Assembly (NCBI GenBank): GCA_016291135.1
Contig: JAEFAE010000007.1
Span: forward strand, 1-64,000
Reading direction: 5' to 3'
Length of the DNA: 64,000 bases
DNA from: Bacteroidales bacterium
GTDB lineage: Bacteria; Bacteroidota; Bacteroidia; Bacteroidales; F082
The translations under genes and the position numbers were made by a program. The notes under the pieces are model-generated. The model had not been told where the DNA came from and did no database searches. It worked only from the letters and a program-made list of their open reading frames with translations. Of this stretch, positions 51,282-60,201 are shown piece after piece. Position 1 is the stretch's first letter. Every line of letters begins with the position of its first letter.

Positions 51282-52754
51282 TCAATAAGCCTTGGCGAAA
51301 TAGACCTTCATCTTGGCCGGCTTGCCCGAATACACATCCACGCCTTCCTCTTCCTTCACGTCCAGCGGGATGAAACGCAAGGTGGCCTTGGTCTCTTCCT
51401 TGATCTTCAGCTCCGTCTCGGTGGTGCCGTCCCAGAAGGCATGTACGAAGCCGCCCTTCTCGATCTGGGCCTTGAATTCGTCCCAGGTATTCACTTCGAA
51501 GGTGTTGTCGTTGCGGTACTTGAGGGCTTTCTGGAACAGGTTCGCCTGGATCTCGTCCATCAGGCCGAGTACCTGGCCAACGATACCCTCGTAGGAAGCG
51601 GACTCCTTGGTCATGGTGTCGCGACGGGCCAGTTCAACCGTGTTGTTGCTCACATCGCGGGGGCCAACCACCAAGCGGACCGGCACGCCCTTGAGTTCCC
51701 ACTCATGGAACTTGAAGCCGGGCTTCTGGGTGTCTCGATCGTCGAACTTCACGCGAAGGCCGGCGTTGACCAGCTGTTGTTTCATCTCCTCGCAGCGGGC
51801 AAAGGTCAGGGCCTTCTCCTCGTCGTTCTTGTAGATGGGGACGATAACCACTTGGATCGGGGCGATCTTGGGCGGCAGCACCAATCCGTCGTCGTCGGAA
51901 TGCGACATGATCAGGGCGCCCATCAAACGGGTGGAGACGCCCCACGAGGTGGCCCACACATACTCCAACTTGTTTTCCTTGTTGAGGAACTTCACGTCGA
52001 AAGCCTTGGCGAAGTTCTGGCCCAGGAAGTGCGAGGTGCCTGCCTGCAATGCCTTGCCGTCCTGCATCATGGCCTCGATGCAATAGGTGTTCAAGGCACC
52101 GGCGAAACGCTCGTTGGCCGATTTCACGCCCTGATATACGGGGATGGCCAGCCATTTCTCGGCAAACTCGGTATAGACGCCCAGCATCTTCTTGGCCTCG
52201 GCCTCGGCCTCTTCCATGGTGGCGTGGGCGGTATGGCCCTCTTGCCACAGGAACTCGGCCGTACGGAGGAACAGACGGGTACGCATCTCCCAGCGCACCA
52301 CGTTAGCCCATTGGTTGCAGAGGATGGGCAGGTCGCGGTAGCTCTTGACCCAGTTGCGGTAGGTGTCCCAGATGATGGTCTCCGAGGTGGGACGGACGAT
52401 CAGTTCTTCCTCCAACTTGGCAGCAGGATCCACCACCACACCGTTGCCGTTGGGATCGTTCATCAGACGGTGGTGCGTCACCACGGCGCATTCCTTGGCA
52501 AAACCCTCCACATGGTCGGCCTCACGGCTGAAAAAGCTCTTCGGGATGAACAGTGGGAAATAAGCATTCACGTGGCCCGTTTCCTTGAACATCTTGTCAA
52601 GGGCGTCGTGCATGAACTCCCATATCGCATAGCCGTAGGGCTTGATCACCATACATCCTCTAACAGCGGACTGTTCCGCCAAATCAGCCTTCACAACGAG
52701 GTCGTTGTACCATTGCGAGTAATTTTCTGCGCGCGTAGTCAATTCTTTTGCCAT
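51282..52754 (-). CDS. proS: Prolyl-tRNA synthetase (archaeal/eukaryotic type)
   Basis: A 490-residue class IIa synthetase of the short type lacking the bacterial editing insertion. Motif 2-like [21 protein letters not shown] and the class II ATP site [12 protein letters not shown] are visible, the anticodon-binding domain lies at about 290-400, and a C-terminal zinc-like domain ends in [12 protein letters not shown]. The frame is open further upstream with a hydrophobic stretch, but the promoter (52799-52807) places the start at 52754 with [18 protein letters not shown]. Stop codon lies 3 bp from the convergent GIN gene. Confidence 0.95.
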   Translation of the reverse strand: MAKELTTRAENYSQWYNDLVVKADLAEQSAVRGCMVIKPYGYAIWEFMHDALDKMFKETGHVNAYFPLFIPKSFFSREADHVEGFAKECAVVTHHRLMNDPNGNGVVVDPAAKLEEELIVRPTSETIIWDTYRNWVKSYRDLPILCNQWANVVRWEMRTRLFLRTAEFLWQEGHTAHATMEEAEAEAKKMLGVYTEFAEKWLAIPVYQGVKSANERFAGALNTYCIEAMMQDGKALQAGTSHFLGQNFAKAFDVKFLNKENKLEYVWATSWGVSTRLMGALIMSHSDDDGLVLPPKIAPIQVVIVPIYKNDEEKALTFARCEEMKQQLVNAGLRVKFDDRDTQKPGFKFHEWELKGVPVRLVVGPRDVSNNTVELARRDTMTKESASYEGIVGQVLGLMDEIQANLFQKALKYRNDNTFEVNTWDEFKAQIEKGGFVHAFWDGTTETELKIKEETKATLRFIPLDVKEEEGVDVYSGKPAKMKVYFAKAY

Positions 52755-52798
52755 CTTGGTATAATTTTTGTTAGTTTTTCTCTGTTTCGATTGCGACT

Positions 52799-52807
52799 GC
52801 AAAAATA
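52799..52807 (-). promoter_or_regulatory. -7 box of proS
   Basis: The minus strand reads TATTTTTGC 44 bp before the proS start. It excludes the longer reading frame from being translated. Confidence 0.55.
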
Positions 52808-52839
52808 GAAAAAAATCAATCATAAAACCCAATATCAAG

Positions 52840-54213
52840 ATGAAAGCAATGAGAATAATTCCGGTCCTGTTCGCAGCGATGATCCTCGCAGCCTGCTCTT
52901 CCAACAAGAGAATGGCTTACGACGACACCTACTATTCACCTTACAAGACCGAAAGAGGCCATCAGGTGAACCGCAACGGTGGCAGCGTGAGCCCCGTCAC
53001 CACCAGCTCGAACTACGACTACCAGGCCTACTATGGCAACAGCAAGAACTTCGAGCCCAACGTCGACCCCGTGTACCAGACCACGGAGACGGTGACCGAC
53101 ACCAATGGCGTGGTGTACACCACCACTGAGACCTACTACGACGCCGACTTTGCGGCCCGCGTCAAGCGTTTCGGCACCCAGGCCTCGTCCAGCATGGACT
53201 ATTACGACGACTACTATACCGGCAACAGCTACAGCAACGGCGGCAACACCTATGTATATGTAGGCGACGCCTGGAATTGGGGCTTCTACCCCTCCTACTA
53301 CTACAGCCCGTACAGCTACTACTGGGGCTGGGATTTCTACTACGGATGGGGCTATCCCTACTACTATAGCTACTGGCATCGTCCCTGGTACCGTCCCTAC
53401 TATTGGTACGGTAGCTACTGGGGATGGTACAGCCCCTACTGGGACTACCCACACTGGCACCACCATCACCACCATCACCATGGCGGCTCCGGTTGGAACA
53501 ACCACGGTGGCGGACACCACAATGATTTCACCAACTATGTGGCCTCCGTCCGTCATACCAACAACGGCACCTCGGGTTCGATGAGCAACATCGGCACCGG
53601 CAGCCGTCGCGGCAACACCGCCGGCAGCGCCTCGGGTCGCATCGGAACCACCAACGGCTACAGCAGCCGCGCCACGGTCAATACCCAAGGCAGCCGTCCG
53701 ACAACCAGCGGATCCCGTCCCAGCAGTGTGAGCCGTCCGACGACGACCAGTCGTCCAACGACCGCCAGCCGTCCGACTGCCAGTCGTCCGACCGTAAGCT
53801 CGAGACCGTCCAGTTCGGCTACCCGCCCCTCTTCGACCGCAAGACCGGCCACCAGCACCGAACGCAAGACCTACACCTCGCCGAGCGACAGCCGTCATTC
53901 CCGCTCCAGCTCGGAATATGTCCGCCCGCAATCCTCAAGCCGTTCCGCTTCCAGCAGCTCCAGCGTAAGCCGTGGCTCCTCCACCCCGAGAAGCAGCTCC
54001 AGCGGAAGCTACAACCACAGCAGCTCCTCATCCAGAAGCAGTTCTGGCAGCTACAGCCACAGCAGTTCTTCGTCCAGAAGCAGTTCCAGCTATGGAGGCG
54101 GCCGCAGCAGCAGCTCCAGCAGCTATAGCGGCGGCAGCCGTAGCAGCGGTAGCAGCCACAGTAGCAGCAGCCACAGCAGTGGCGGCGGTCGCAGCGGCGG
54201 CGGAAGAAGATAA
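52840..54213 (+). CDS. Tyr/His-rich and Ser-rich low-complexity lipoprotein
   Basis: A 457-residue lipoprotein (lipobox MILAACSSN). Residues about 135-205 are extremely rich in Tyr, Trp and Gly ([20 protein letters not shown]), followed by a run of eight His (about 205-213). The C-terminal half is a Ser/Arg/Thr low-complexity tail ending [11 protein letters not shown], with many SRPTT and SSSSRSSS units. In Bacteroidota such proteins are often annotated as vitellogenin-like. Metal binding by the His run or a role as an envelope polymer is plausible but unproven. The next gene encodes a FadL-like porin. Confidence 0.75.
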   Translation: MKAMRIIPVLFAAMILAACSSNKRMAYDDTYYSPYKTERGHQVNRNGGSVSPVTTSSNYDYQAYYGNSKNFEPNVDPVYQTTETVTDTNGVVYTTTETYYDADFAARVKRFGTQASSSMDYYDDYYTGNSYSNGGNTYVYVGDAWNWGFYPSYYYSPYSYYWGWDFYYGWGYPYYYSYWHRPWYRPYYWYGSYWGWYSPYWDYPHWHHHHHHHHGGSGWNNHGGGHHNDFTNYVASVRHTNNGTSGSMSNIGTGSRRGNTAGSASGRIGTTNGYSSRATVNTQGSRPTTSGSRPSSVSRPTTTSRPTTASRPTASRPTVSSRPSSSATRPSSTARPATSTERKTYTSPSDSRHSRSSSEYVRPQSSSRSASSSSSVSRGSSTPRSSSSGSYNHSSSSSRSSSGSYSHSSSSSRSSSSYGGGRSSSSSSYSGGSRSSGSSHSSSSHSSGGGRSGGGRR

Positions 54214-54258
54214 CAACGATTTTCCATCGGGAAACGTTTCCCATTCTCTCGAAAGGAT

Positions 54259-54267
54259 TATCTTTGC
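54259..54267 (+). promoter_or_regulatory. -7 box of the FadL-like gene
   Basis: TATCTTTGC, about 30 bp before the ATG at 54297. No -33 box at standard distance. Confidence 0.5.
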
Positions 54268-54296
54268 ACTGCGAAGACAATCCTTTCGCCTTTTAT

Positions 54297-55802
54297 ATGA
54301 GAAAGACCATCACCTTATTGATACTGCTGCTAGGCGCCTGGATCTCCATGCGTGGCCAGAACACCGACGATGCCCTGCTCAACACCCAGACCCTCTATGA
54401 AGGCACCGGAAGAAGCATGGCCATGGGCGGCGCCACCGGCGCCCTGGGCGGCGATGTCACCGCCGCCTGCATCAACCCCGCAGGTCTCGGACGCTACCGA
54501 AGTTCCGAGCTGACCTTCACCACCGGACTGCAATACACCCTTTCGAGCAACCGCTACTATGGGGAGAACCACCTGGGGGGAAAGATGCGTATGACGATCC
54601 CCAACTTCGGCTATGTCATCACCCTTCCCTGCAGCAACTACAAGCCGCTGCGTTTCCTGCAGTTCGGCATCGGGCTGACCCGCACCAACGACTTCAATTA
54701 CCGGGCCCATGCCGAGGGCCTCAACCCCGGCAGTTCCATGGTCGACGCCTACCTGCAGGCCATCGACGGCATTGAAGGCATCTACGACCCCAACCTCTCC
54801 AACCCCGGGGACCTGTTGGTCGACGCCTACCCCTACGACCTGTACCCCGCCTGGATGACCTACCTCATCGACCGATACGAAGACTCCCTTGGGTTCTACT
54901 ACAACAGCCCCATTCCCCAAGGCAACGTCAGGCAGCAGGATGTAACCACCTCCAAGGGCCGTTCCGAGGAATGGACGATGACCCTGAGCGCCAACATCAG
55001 CGAGAAGCTCCTTCTGGGCAGCAGCCTCGGCCTGGCACACATCAAGCGCATCAGCACCCGCACGTATACCGAGACGCCTGGTCCGGATGGCGGGAGCGCC
55101 TTCACCCAATGGTCGCATGGAGAAGACCTGGGCGACAACGCCTGGGGCATCAACTTCAAATGCGGCTTCCTTTGGCATCCCGTCCGATGGCTGCGTTTCG
55201 GCGCCGCCTGGCAGTCGCGGACGGCTTTCAGTTTCGACGAGGAGTGGGCCACCCAAACCGAGACCGACCTGACGGGTCAACAGGAGCCCTACCACAAATA
55301 CCTGTCGTCCACCTTATACAACACCTACGCCTTCCGCACCCCCCATCGCTTTACGGGTAGCCTTGCCTTCTTCACGGGAAGGCATGGTCTGGTCACTGCC
55401 GACGTGGACTATCTGAACTACGGCGGTGCCCGGTTCTCCAGCGAGGAGTATTCCTTCGCCGACGTCAACGACGACATCGCCAGCCTCTTGCGTCCCACCT
55501 GGAACTTCCGGCTGGGCACCGAATGGAGCCTAAGGCAGTTCTTCTTCCGCGGCGGCCTAGCCTACTACGGCAGCCCCTTCGGCTTGGGTTACGCCATGGG
55601 AAGCGTACGGAAGCTGGCCCTGGGCATCGGCTATGCCACAAACGACGACACCTCCTGGGACTTCGCATACGAGCTCTCCCAAGCGCCCACCGCCCATACG
55701 CCCTATCAATATTTTGTCGACGGTGAGAACACCGTCGAGTCGGTCGTCAGGCAAGCCTGGCGAAGCAAGCTGGCGGTGACTTTGAAGATCCGGATCGAAT
55801 AG
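54297..55802 (+). CDS. FadL/OmpP1-like outer-membrane protein
   Basis: A 501-residue beta-barrel with signal peptide (RKTITLLILLLGAWISMRGQ). The N-terminal hatch region has the FadL-type start TGRSMAMGGATGALGGDVTAACINPAGL, followed by alternating strands and a C-terminal aromatic-ended strand (LAVTLKIRIE). It would take up hydrophobic compounds or fatty acids. Order proS - low-complexity lipoprotein - porin is, as I recall, seen in other Bacteroidales. The start is the ATG at 54297 in front of the signal peptide. Confidence 0.82.
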   Translation: MRKTITLLILLLGAWISMRGQNTDDALLNTQTLYEGTGRSMAMGGATGALGGDVTAACINPAGLGRYRSSELTFTTGLQYTLSSNRYYGENHLGGKMRMTIPNFGYVITLPCSNYKPLRFLQFGIGLTRTNDFNYRAHAEGLNPGSSMVDAYLQAIDGIEGIYDPNLSNPGDLLVDAYPYDLYPAWMTYLIDRYEDSLGFYYNSPIPQGNVRQQDVTTSKGRSEEWTMTLSANISEKLLLGSSLGLAHIKRISTRTYTETPGPDGGSAFTQWSHGEDLGDNAWGINFKCGFLWHPVRWLRFGAAWQSRTAFSFDEEWATQTETDLTGQQEPYHKYLSSTLYNTYAFRTPHRFTGSLAFFTGRHGLVTADVDYLNYGGARFSSEEYSFADVNDDIASLLRPTWNFRLGTEWSLRQFFFRGGLAYYGSPFGLGYAMGSVRKLALGIGYATNDDTSWDFAYELSQAPTAHTPYQYFVDGENTVESVVRQAWRSKLAVTLKIRIE

Positions 55803-55807
55803 GCATA

Positions 55808-55837
55808 AAAAAAAGAGGATGACTTGCGTCATCCTCT
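55808..55837 (-). terminator. Intrinsic terminator of the zinc-ribbon/Nif3 operon
   Basis: AGAGGATGAC (55814-55823) and GTCATCCTCT (55828-55837) form a 10-bp stem; on the minus strand a T-run follows, so it ends the operon that stops at 55860. On the plus strand the T-run is missing. Confidence 0.82.
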
Positions 55838-55859
55838 CTCATGCAGTCTCGGTACCGGA

Positions 55860-56645
55860 TTATTCCTGATACTTGTTGATGATGTCGCGGTCCACCAGGA
55901 TACGTCCGCAGTACTCGCACACGATGATTTTCTTGTGCGTGCAGATATCCAGCTGGTGTTGCGGCGGGATCTTGTTGAAGCATCCACCGCAGGCGTCACG
56001 GGCGATGCCCACGACCGCCAAACCGTTACGGGCGTTCTTGCGGATGCGCTTGTAGGCGACAAGAAGACGGTCTTCGATGACCCCCTCGCATTCGGCCGAA
56101 CGCTTGAGCAGGGCCTCTTCCTCTTTCTGGGTGTCCTCGATGATGGACTGAAGCTCCTCTTTCTTGGAAGTAAGGTCCGCCTTGCGCTCTTCGAGCCGCT
56201 GCTGGGCAGCCTCGATCTTGGTGGCGATCTCCTCCGACTTGGCGTTAGCCTCGCGGATCCGCTTCTCGCTCAGCTGGATGTCGAGCTGTTGATACTCGAT
56301 CTCCTTGCTGATGGAGTCGTACTCACGGTTGTTGCGGACGTTGTTCTGCTGGTCTTCGTATTTCTTGATCAGCGCTTCCGCCTCTTGGATCTTGATCTTG
56401 TAGTTGGCGATGTCTGTCGCATGCTTCTTGGTTTCCTCCTTGAAGTTGTTGATACGGGTCTCCAAGCCCGCCACCTCGTCTTCCAGGTCCTGGACCTCCA
56501 GCGGCAGCTCACCGCGGTATGCCCTGATCTTGTCGATCTTCGAGTCCACCTGCTGCAAGGTGTAGAGCGCCTCTAACTTCTGTTCGATACTGACCTCCAC
56601 CTGTTCTTCGGTGAGGACCGTGTTCTTTGCTTCTTTCTCTGCCAT
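55860..56645 (-). CDS. C4-type zinc-ribbon coiled-coil protein
   Basis: A 261-residue protein. Residues 20-200 form a long coiled coil (VQDLEDEVAGLETRINNFKE; LISKEIEYQQLDIQLSEKRI-like heptads), and the C-terminus is a four-cysteine zinc ribbon with CGGCFNKIPPQ and CEYCGRILVD. It belongs to the DUF164-type family that is regularly encoded next to Nif3, as here (16-bp gap). Its function is unresolved; structural relatives bind nucleic acid or secretion components. The start at MAEKEAKNTV avoids an upstream extension lacking conservation. Confidence 0.9.
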   Translation of the reverse strand: MAEKEAKNTVLTEEQVEVSIEQKLEALYTLQQVDSKIDKIRAYRGELPLEVQDLEDEVAGLETRINNFKEETKKHATDIANYKIKIQEAEALIKKYEDQQNNVRNNREYDSISKEIEYQQLDIQLSEKRIREANAKSEEIATKIEAAQQRLEERKADLTSKKEELQSIIEDTQKEEEALLKRSAECEGVIEDRLLVAYKRIRKNARNGLAVVGIARDACGGCFNKIPPQHQLDICTHKKIIVCEYCGRILVDRDIINKYQE

Positions 56646-56661
56646 TATGTTCGATTTTGTA

Positions 56662-57456
56662 TTATTTGCTGCAATGATAATGAACCGCGTTGGTGTTCGT
56701 CTCCGCGATTTCGGCTGCAAAGTTAGGAATTTTTTTCAGAATCAAGTCTTTAATTAATGCTTTCGTGAACTGTTCCGTCTCAAAATGTCCGCCATCCACC
56801 AGCAGGAAGGCACCTTCAGGCACGAAAAAGTCGTGATATTTGATGTCGGCGGTGAGGTAGGCATCCACCCCGTGGCGCAGGGCGTCGTCCATGAAAGGGC
56901 TTCCCGAGCCGCCACAAAGTCCCACCTTCGCGATCTTACGTCCGGTGAGGGCCGAATGGCGCAAGCAGGGCGATCCGATGCACTGGGCCACCCGATCGAG
57001 GAAGGCCTCCTCCGTCATCAGCGTCTCATAGTAGCCGATCATGCCTGCCCCGCAACGTTCGGGCTCGGCGGCCGAGGGCTGCAACAAGGTCAGCTGTTTC
57101 AACCCAAGCCGTTCGGCCAACACCCGGCTTACCCCGAGATAGCTGTTGTCGAGGTTGGTGTGCATGGACACGATGGCGATGTCGTTCTTGACGGCCTTCA
57201 TCACGGCGCGGCCGATATAGGTTTCCGGAGAAAGCTGCTTCAAACCCCTGAAAATCAACGGATGATGACTAAGGATCAGGTCACACGACTTGGCAATGGC
57301 CTCATCCACCAGGGCTTCGGTCACATCGAGGGCAATCAGGGCCTTGTGCACCGGAGCATTCAGGTCGCCCACCTGGAGGCCGGCGTTGTCGTAGTGTTCC
57401 TGCCACTGCAACGGAGCCACTTCCGTGATGCAGTCCATAATATCTTTGACGGTCAT
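56662..57456 (-). CDS. Nif3-like dinuclear metal protein
   Basis: A 264-residue protein of the Nif3/YbgI family. Metal ligands are expected in LILSHHPLIFRGL (about residues 60-72), in VSMHTNLDNS and in the C-terminal VDGGHFETEQF. The compact length indicates the form without the PII-like insertion. It may act as a GTP cyclohydrolase I-like or hydrolase-type enzyme; the function of the family is not settled. It is cotranscribed with the zinc-ribbon gene. Confidence 0.9.
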   Translation of the reverse strand: MTVKDIMDCITEVAPLQWQEHYDNAGLQVGDLNAPVHKALIALDVTEALVDEAIAKSCDLILSHHPLIFRGLKQLSPETYIGRAVMKAVKNDIAIVSMHTNLDNSYLGVSRVLAERLGLKQLTLLQPSAAEPERCGAGMIGYYETLMTEEAFLDRVAQCIGSPCLRHSALTGRKIAKVGLCGGSGSPFMDDALRHGVDAYLTADIKYHDFFVPEGAFLLVDGGHFETEQFTKALIKDLILKKIPNFAAEIAETNTNAVHYHCSK

Positions 57457-57492
57457 GACGTTATGCTATTTGAGGTGCAATGATACGATTTT

Positions 57493-57526
57493 TTTGCCTT
57501 CGCAGCCCGAGAATTCCTATTTTTGC
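57493..57526 (+). promoter_or_regulatory. Promoter of lpxK-punA-lpxH
   Basis: TTTG (57493-57496), 21 bp, then TATTTTTGC (57518-57526), 17 bp before the lpxK ATG. Confidence 0.65.
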
Positions 57527-57543
57527 TCACAAAACACCCTACG

Positions 57544-58629
57544 ATGAACAGGATCCTGCTTCCCGTCGCTTTCCTCTACCAAGGCGCCCTTGCGTTTCGG
57601 CACAAGCTGTACGACTGGCACATCCTGCCGTCGAAACGGTACGATCCTCCGGTGATCTGCGTCGGAAACCTGGCCCTGGGCGGCACGGGCAAGACGCCGC
57701 ACACCGAATACCTGGTCCGGATGCTATCCGAACAGTATTCCGTCTGTGTCGTCAGCCGGGGCTACGGCCGCCGCACCAAGGGCTTCCAGCTCGTCACGGG
57801 CACCTGCTCCGCCGACACCGTCGGCGACGAGCCCCTGCAGCTGTTCAACAAAGGCAAGGACCTCCAGGTGGCCGTCGACGAAAACCGTTGCGAAGCCATC
57901 GAGCTGATGATGAGCCAGGCCAGGCCACCCCAGGTGTATGTGCTCGACGATGCTTTCCAATACCGCAGGCTGCGTGCCGGGCTGAACCTGCTGTTGACCG
58001 CCTACGGAAAGCTGTACAGCGAGGACTACCTCGTGCCTGCGGGCACCTTGCGCGACGTAAGGAGCGCATCCCGTCGCGCCGACATCGTGGTGGTCAGCCA
58101 ATGCCCCGAGTCCCTACGGACTGCAACGCCAGAGGCCTACAGCACCCTGAAGAACTCCTTGCGCGAAAGGCTTCGCCTGAACGACCGCCAACAACTGTTC
58201 CTCTCGAGCATGCAGTACGAGCCGCTGCGACCCGTCAACCATGCCGCACGGGACTATTGCCATGAAACCGGCTCGTTGCCAAGTCCGGACACCCCTTGCC
58301 GTGGTTTCGCCGGCATCGCCCATCCCGAGCCTTTCTTCGAGCATCTGGGAGGCCTCTTCTCCCAGGTCGAGACCCTCCGCTTCCCCGACCATCACCGCTA
58401 CAAGGACAAGGACCTGCAGCGCATCTTGTCGGGAACCGAATCGGCAGGAGCTCCCCGTATCCTGGTCACCACCGAAAAAGATGTTGCACGTTTGACAAAT
58501 TCTACTTATTTTTGTCAGTTTGATGCGGTTCCGCTCTTTGCGGCTCCCATCAGCGTGTGTGTTTACGAAGAAGAATCATTTAACGAAGCGATATTGACTT
58601 ATGTACGAAAGAATTCTCTCCACGGTTGA
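57544..58629 (+). CDS. lpxK: Tetraacyldisaccharide 4'-kinase
   Basis: A 361-residue inner-membrane-associated kinase that phosphorylates the lipid A precursor at the 4' position. The P-loop is NLALGGTGKTPHTEYL, preceded by VICVG; further segments are VVSRGYGRRTKGFQ, GDEPLQLFNKG and VLDDAFQYRRL. An N-terminal helix (NRILLPVAFLYQGALAFRHK) anchors it. Together with lpxH two genes downstream it marks this as a lipid A locus. It overlaps punA by 29 bp. Confidence 0.94.
   Translation: MNRILLPVAFLYQGALAFRHKLYDWHILPSKRYDPPVICVGNLALGGTGKTPHTEYLVRMLSEQYSVCVVSRGYGRRTKGFQLVTGTCSADTVGDEPLQLFNKGKDLQVAVDENRCEAIELMMSQARPPQVYVLDDAFQYRRLRAGLNLLLTAYGKLYSEDYLVPAGTLRDVRSASRRADIVVVSQCPESLRTATPEAYSTLKNSLRERLRLNDRQQLFLSSMQYEPLRPVNHAARDYCHETGSLPSPDTPCRGFAGIAHPEPFFEHLGGLFSQVETLRFPDHHRYKDKDLQRILSGTESAGAPRILVTTEKDVARLTNSTYFCQFDAVPLFAAPISVCVYEEESFNEAILTYVRKNSLHG
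58484..58514 (+). promoter_or_regulatory. Possible internal promoter for punA
   Basis: Within the end of lpxK, TTG (58484-58486), 20 bp, then TATTTTTG (58507-58514) is a good consensus match 86 bp before the punA start. The stretch is AT-rich compared with the rest of lpxK. Confidence 0.45.
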
Positions 58630-59437
58630 TTTTCTCAACCAACAGACCAACGGGTTCCAGCCCGAGGTGGGCATTGTGCTTGGCTCCGGTCTGGGCGGCT
58701 TGGCCAACGGCATCGCCGTGGAATACGCCATCCCTTATTCTGCCATCCCGAACTTCCCCGTTTCTACCGTCAAAGGCCACCAGAGCCAGTTGCTCTTCGG
58801 CACCATCGCCGGTCGCAAGGTCGTGGCCATGCAGGGACGATTCCACTATTACGAAGGCTACACCATGAGCGAGGTCACGTTCCCCATCCGGGTATTGATG
58901 AAACTGGGCATCCAGTTCCTCATCCTCAGCAATGCGGCTGGCGGCCTCAACCCCAACTTCAACGTGGGCGACATCATGATCATCACCGATCAGATCCATG
59001 CCATGCCCAACCCCTTGATCGGGCCCCACGACGACCGTCTCGGCGAGCGTTTCCCCGACATGAGCGACCCCTACGACAACCGGCTCATCAAGTTGGCCGA
59101 CCGGATCGCGATGGAGAAGGGCATCTGGGTACAGCACGGCGTGTATTGCTCCACCACGGGTCCCACCTACGAGACCCCGGCCGAGTGCCGTTACTTCCGC
59201 ATCATCGGTGCCGACACCATTGGCATGTCCACCACCCCCGAGGTCATCGTGGCGCGTCAGGGCAAGCTGCCCGTCTTCGGTCTCAGCATCGTCTCCGACA
59301 TGGGTAACATCTACGGCGTGGACCATCCCATGACCATCACCCACGAGGAGGTCATCAAGGCCGTCAATGCCGTCGAACCCAAGCTCATTACCCTCATCAC
59401 CGAGCTCATCCGCCGCAGCACCGAAATCCAGTTCTGA
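58601..59437 (+). CDS. punA: Purine nucleoside phosphorylase (class II, trimeric type)
   Basis: A 278-residue enzyme releasing free purines and (deoxy)ribose 1-phosphate. Diagnostic segments are VGIVLGSGLGGLANGI, GRFHYYEGYTMSEVTFPIRV, LSNAAGGLNPNFNVGDIM and STTGPTYETPAECRYFRIIG with GADTIGMSTTPEVIVAR. The gene starts inside lpxK (29-bp overlap) and its stop shares one base with the lpxH start. Its place between two lipid A genes is metabolically unrelated but physically tight. Confidence 0.96.
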   Translation: MYERILSTVDFLNQQTNGFQPEVGIVLGSGLGGLANGIAVEYAIPYSAIPNFPVSTVKGHQSQLLFGTIAGRKVVAMQGRFHYYEGYTMSEVTFPIRVLMKLGIQFLILSNAAGGLNPNFNVGDIMIITDQIHAMPNPLIGPHDDRLGERFPDMSDPYDNRLIKLADRIAMEKGIWVQHGVYCSTTGPTYETPAECRYFRIIGADTIGMSTTPEVIVARQGKLPVFGLSIVSDMGNIYGVDHPMTITHEEVIKAVNAVEPKLITLITELIRRSTEIQF

Positions 59438-60201
59438 TGGCCGTCTATTTCGTCACCGACTTCCATCTGGGCATCCCCACCCTTGAGGACAGCCATCAGC
59501 GTGAGCTGAAGCTGTTGCGGTTTCTCGGCTCCATCAAGGACGACTGTGAGGAGCTGTTCCTGATGGGCGACCTGTTCGACTTCTGGTTCGAATACAAATC
59601 GGTGATTCCCAAAGGGTTTGCCCGCATCCAAGGCAAGTTGGCCGAGTTTACCGATGCCGGCATCCCCGTCCATCTGTTCATCGGCAACCACGACCTGTGG
59701 TGCTTCGGCTATCTCCACGACGAGTTGGGCATCCAACTCCACCGTGAGCCAGAGGTCTTTGTTTTGAAAGGCAAGAAGTTCTTTATGGTCCACGGCGACG
59801 GCTATGGGCCCGGCGACAAAGGCTACAAGTTCCTGAAGAAGGTATTTTCGAACAAGGTCAACCAGTGGCTGTTCCGCCACATCCACCCCGACATCGGCAC
59901 CCGGCTGGCCCTGCGCTGGTCGCACAACCACCGGCTGAAGAAGCTCAAGAACGAGGTGGAGCGCGGCTATTACGACAACGTCCCTCAGACCCGTCTGTAT
60001 CAATACGCCCAGGAGCAGGCTGCTTTGGATCCCTCCATCGATTTCTTCGTCTTCGGCCACCAGCACAAGCCCATGCAGTACCAAAGCGGTGATCATGCCT
60101 TGACCACCGTGGTCGGCAACTGGATCTACGACTTCACCTACGCCGTTTTCGACGGGGAGACGGTGGAGTTAAGGAGGTTCATTCCACAACAATCTTCCTG
60201 A
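59437..60201 (+). CDS. lpxH: UDP-2,3-diacylglucosamine diphosphatase
   Basis: A 254-residue metallophosphoesterase of the LpxH type, hydrolysing UDP-2,3-diacylglucosamine to lipid X plus UMP. Metal-binding motifs: FVTDFHLG, LMGDLFDFW, FIGNHDLW, MVHGDGYGPGDKG and FGHQHKP. The short insertion RHIHPDIGTRLALRWSHNHR is typical of this family. The start codon overlaps the punA stop by one base. The last 23 bp overlap the end of the convergent subtilase gene. Confidence 0.92.
   Translation: MAVYFVTDFHLGIPTLEDSHQRELKLLRFLGSIKDDCEELFLMGDLFDFWFEYKSVIPKGFARIQGKLAEFTDAGIPVHLFIGNHDLWCFGYLHDELGIQLHREPEVFVLKGKKFFMVHGDGYGPGDKGYKFLKKVFSNKVNQWLFRHIHPDIGTRLALRWSHNHRLKKLKNEVERGYYDNVPQTRLYQYAQEQAALDPSIDFFVFGHQHKPMQYQSGDHALTTVVGNWIYDFTYAVFDGETVELRRFIPQQSS

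Noticed and set aside
52755-52907. An N-terminal hydrophobic extension of ProS
   Set aside because: The -7 box of proS lies inside it, and the cytoplasmic synthetase family starts at the [10 protein letters not shown] position.
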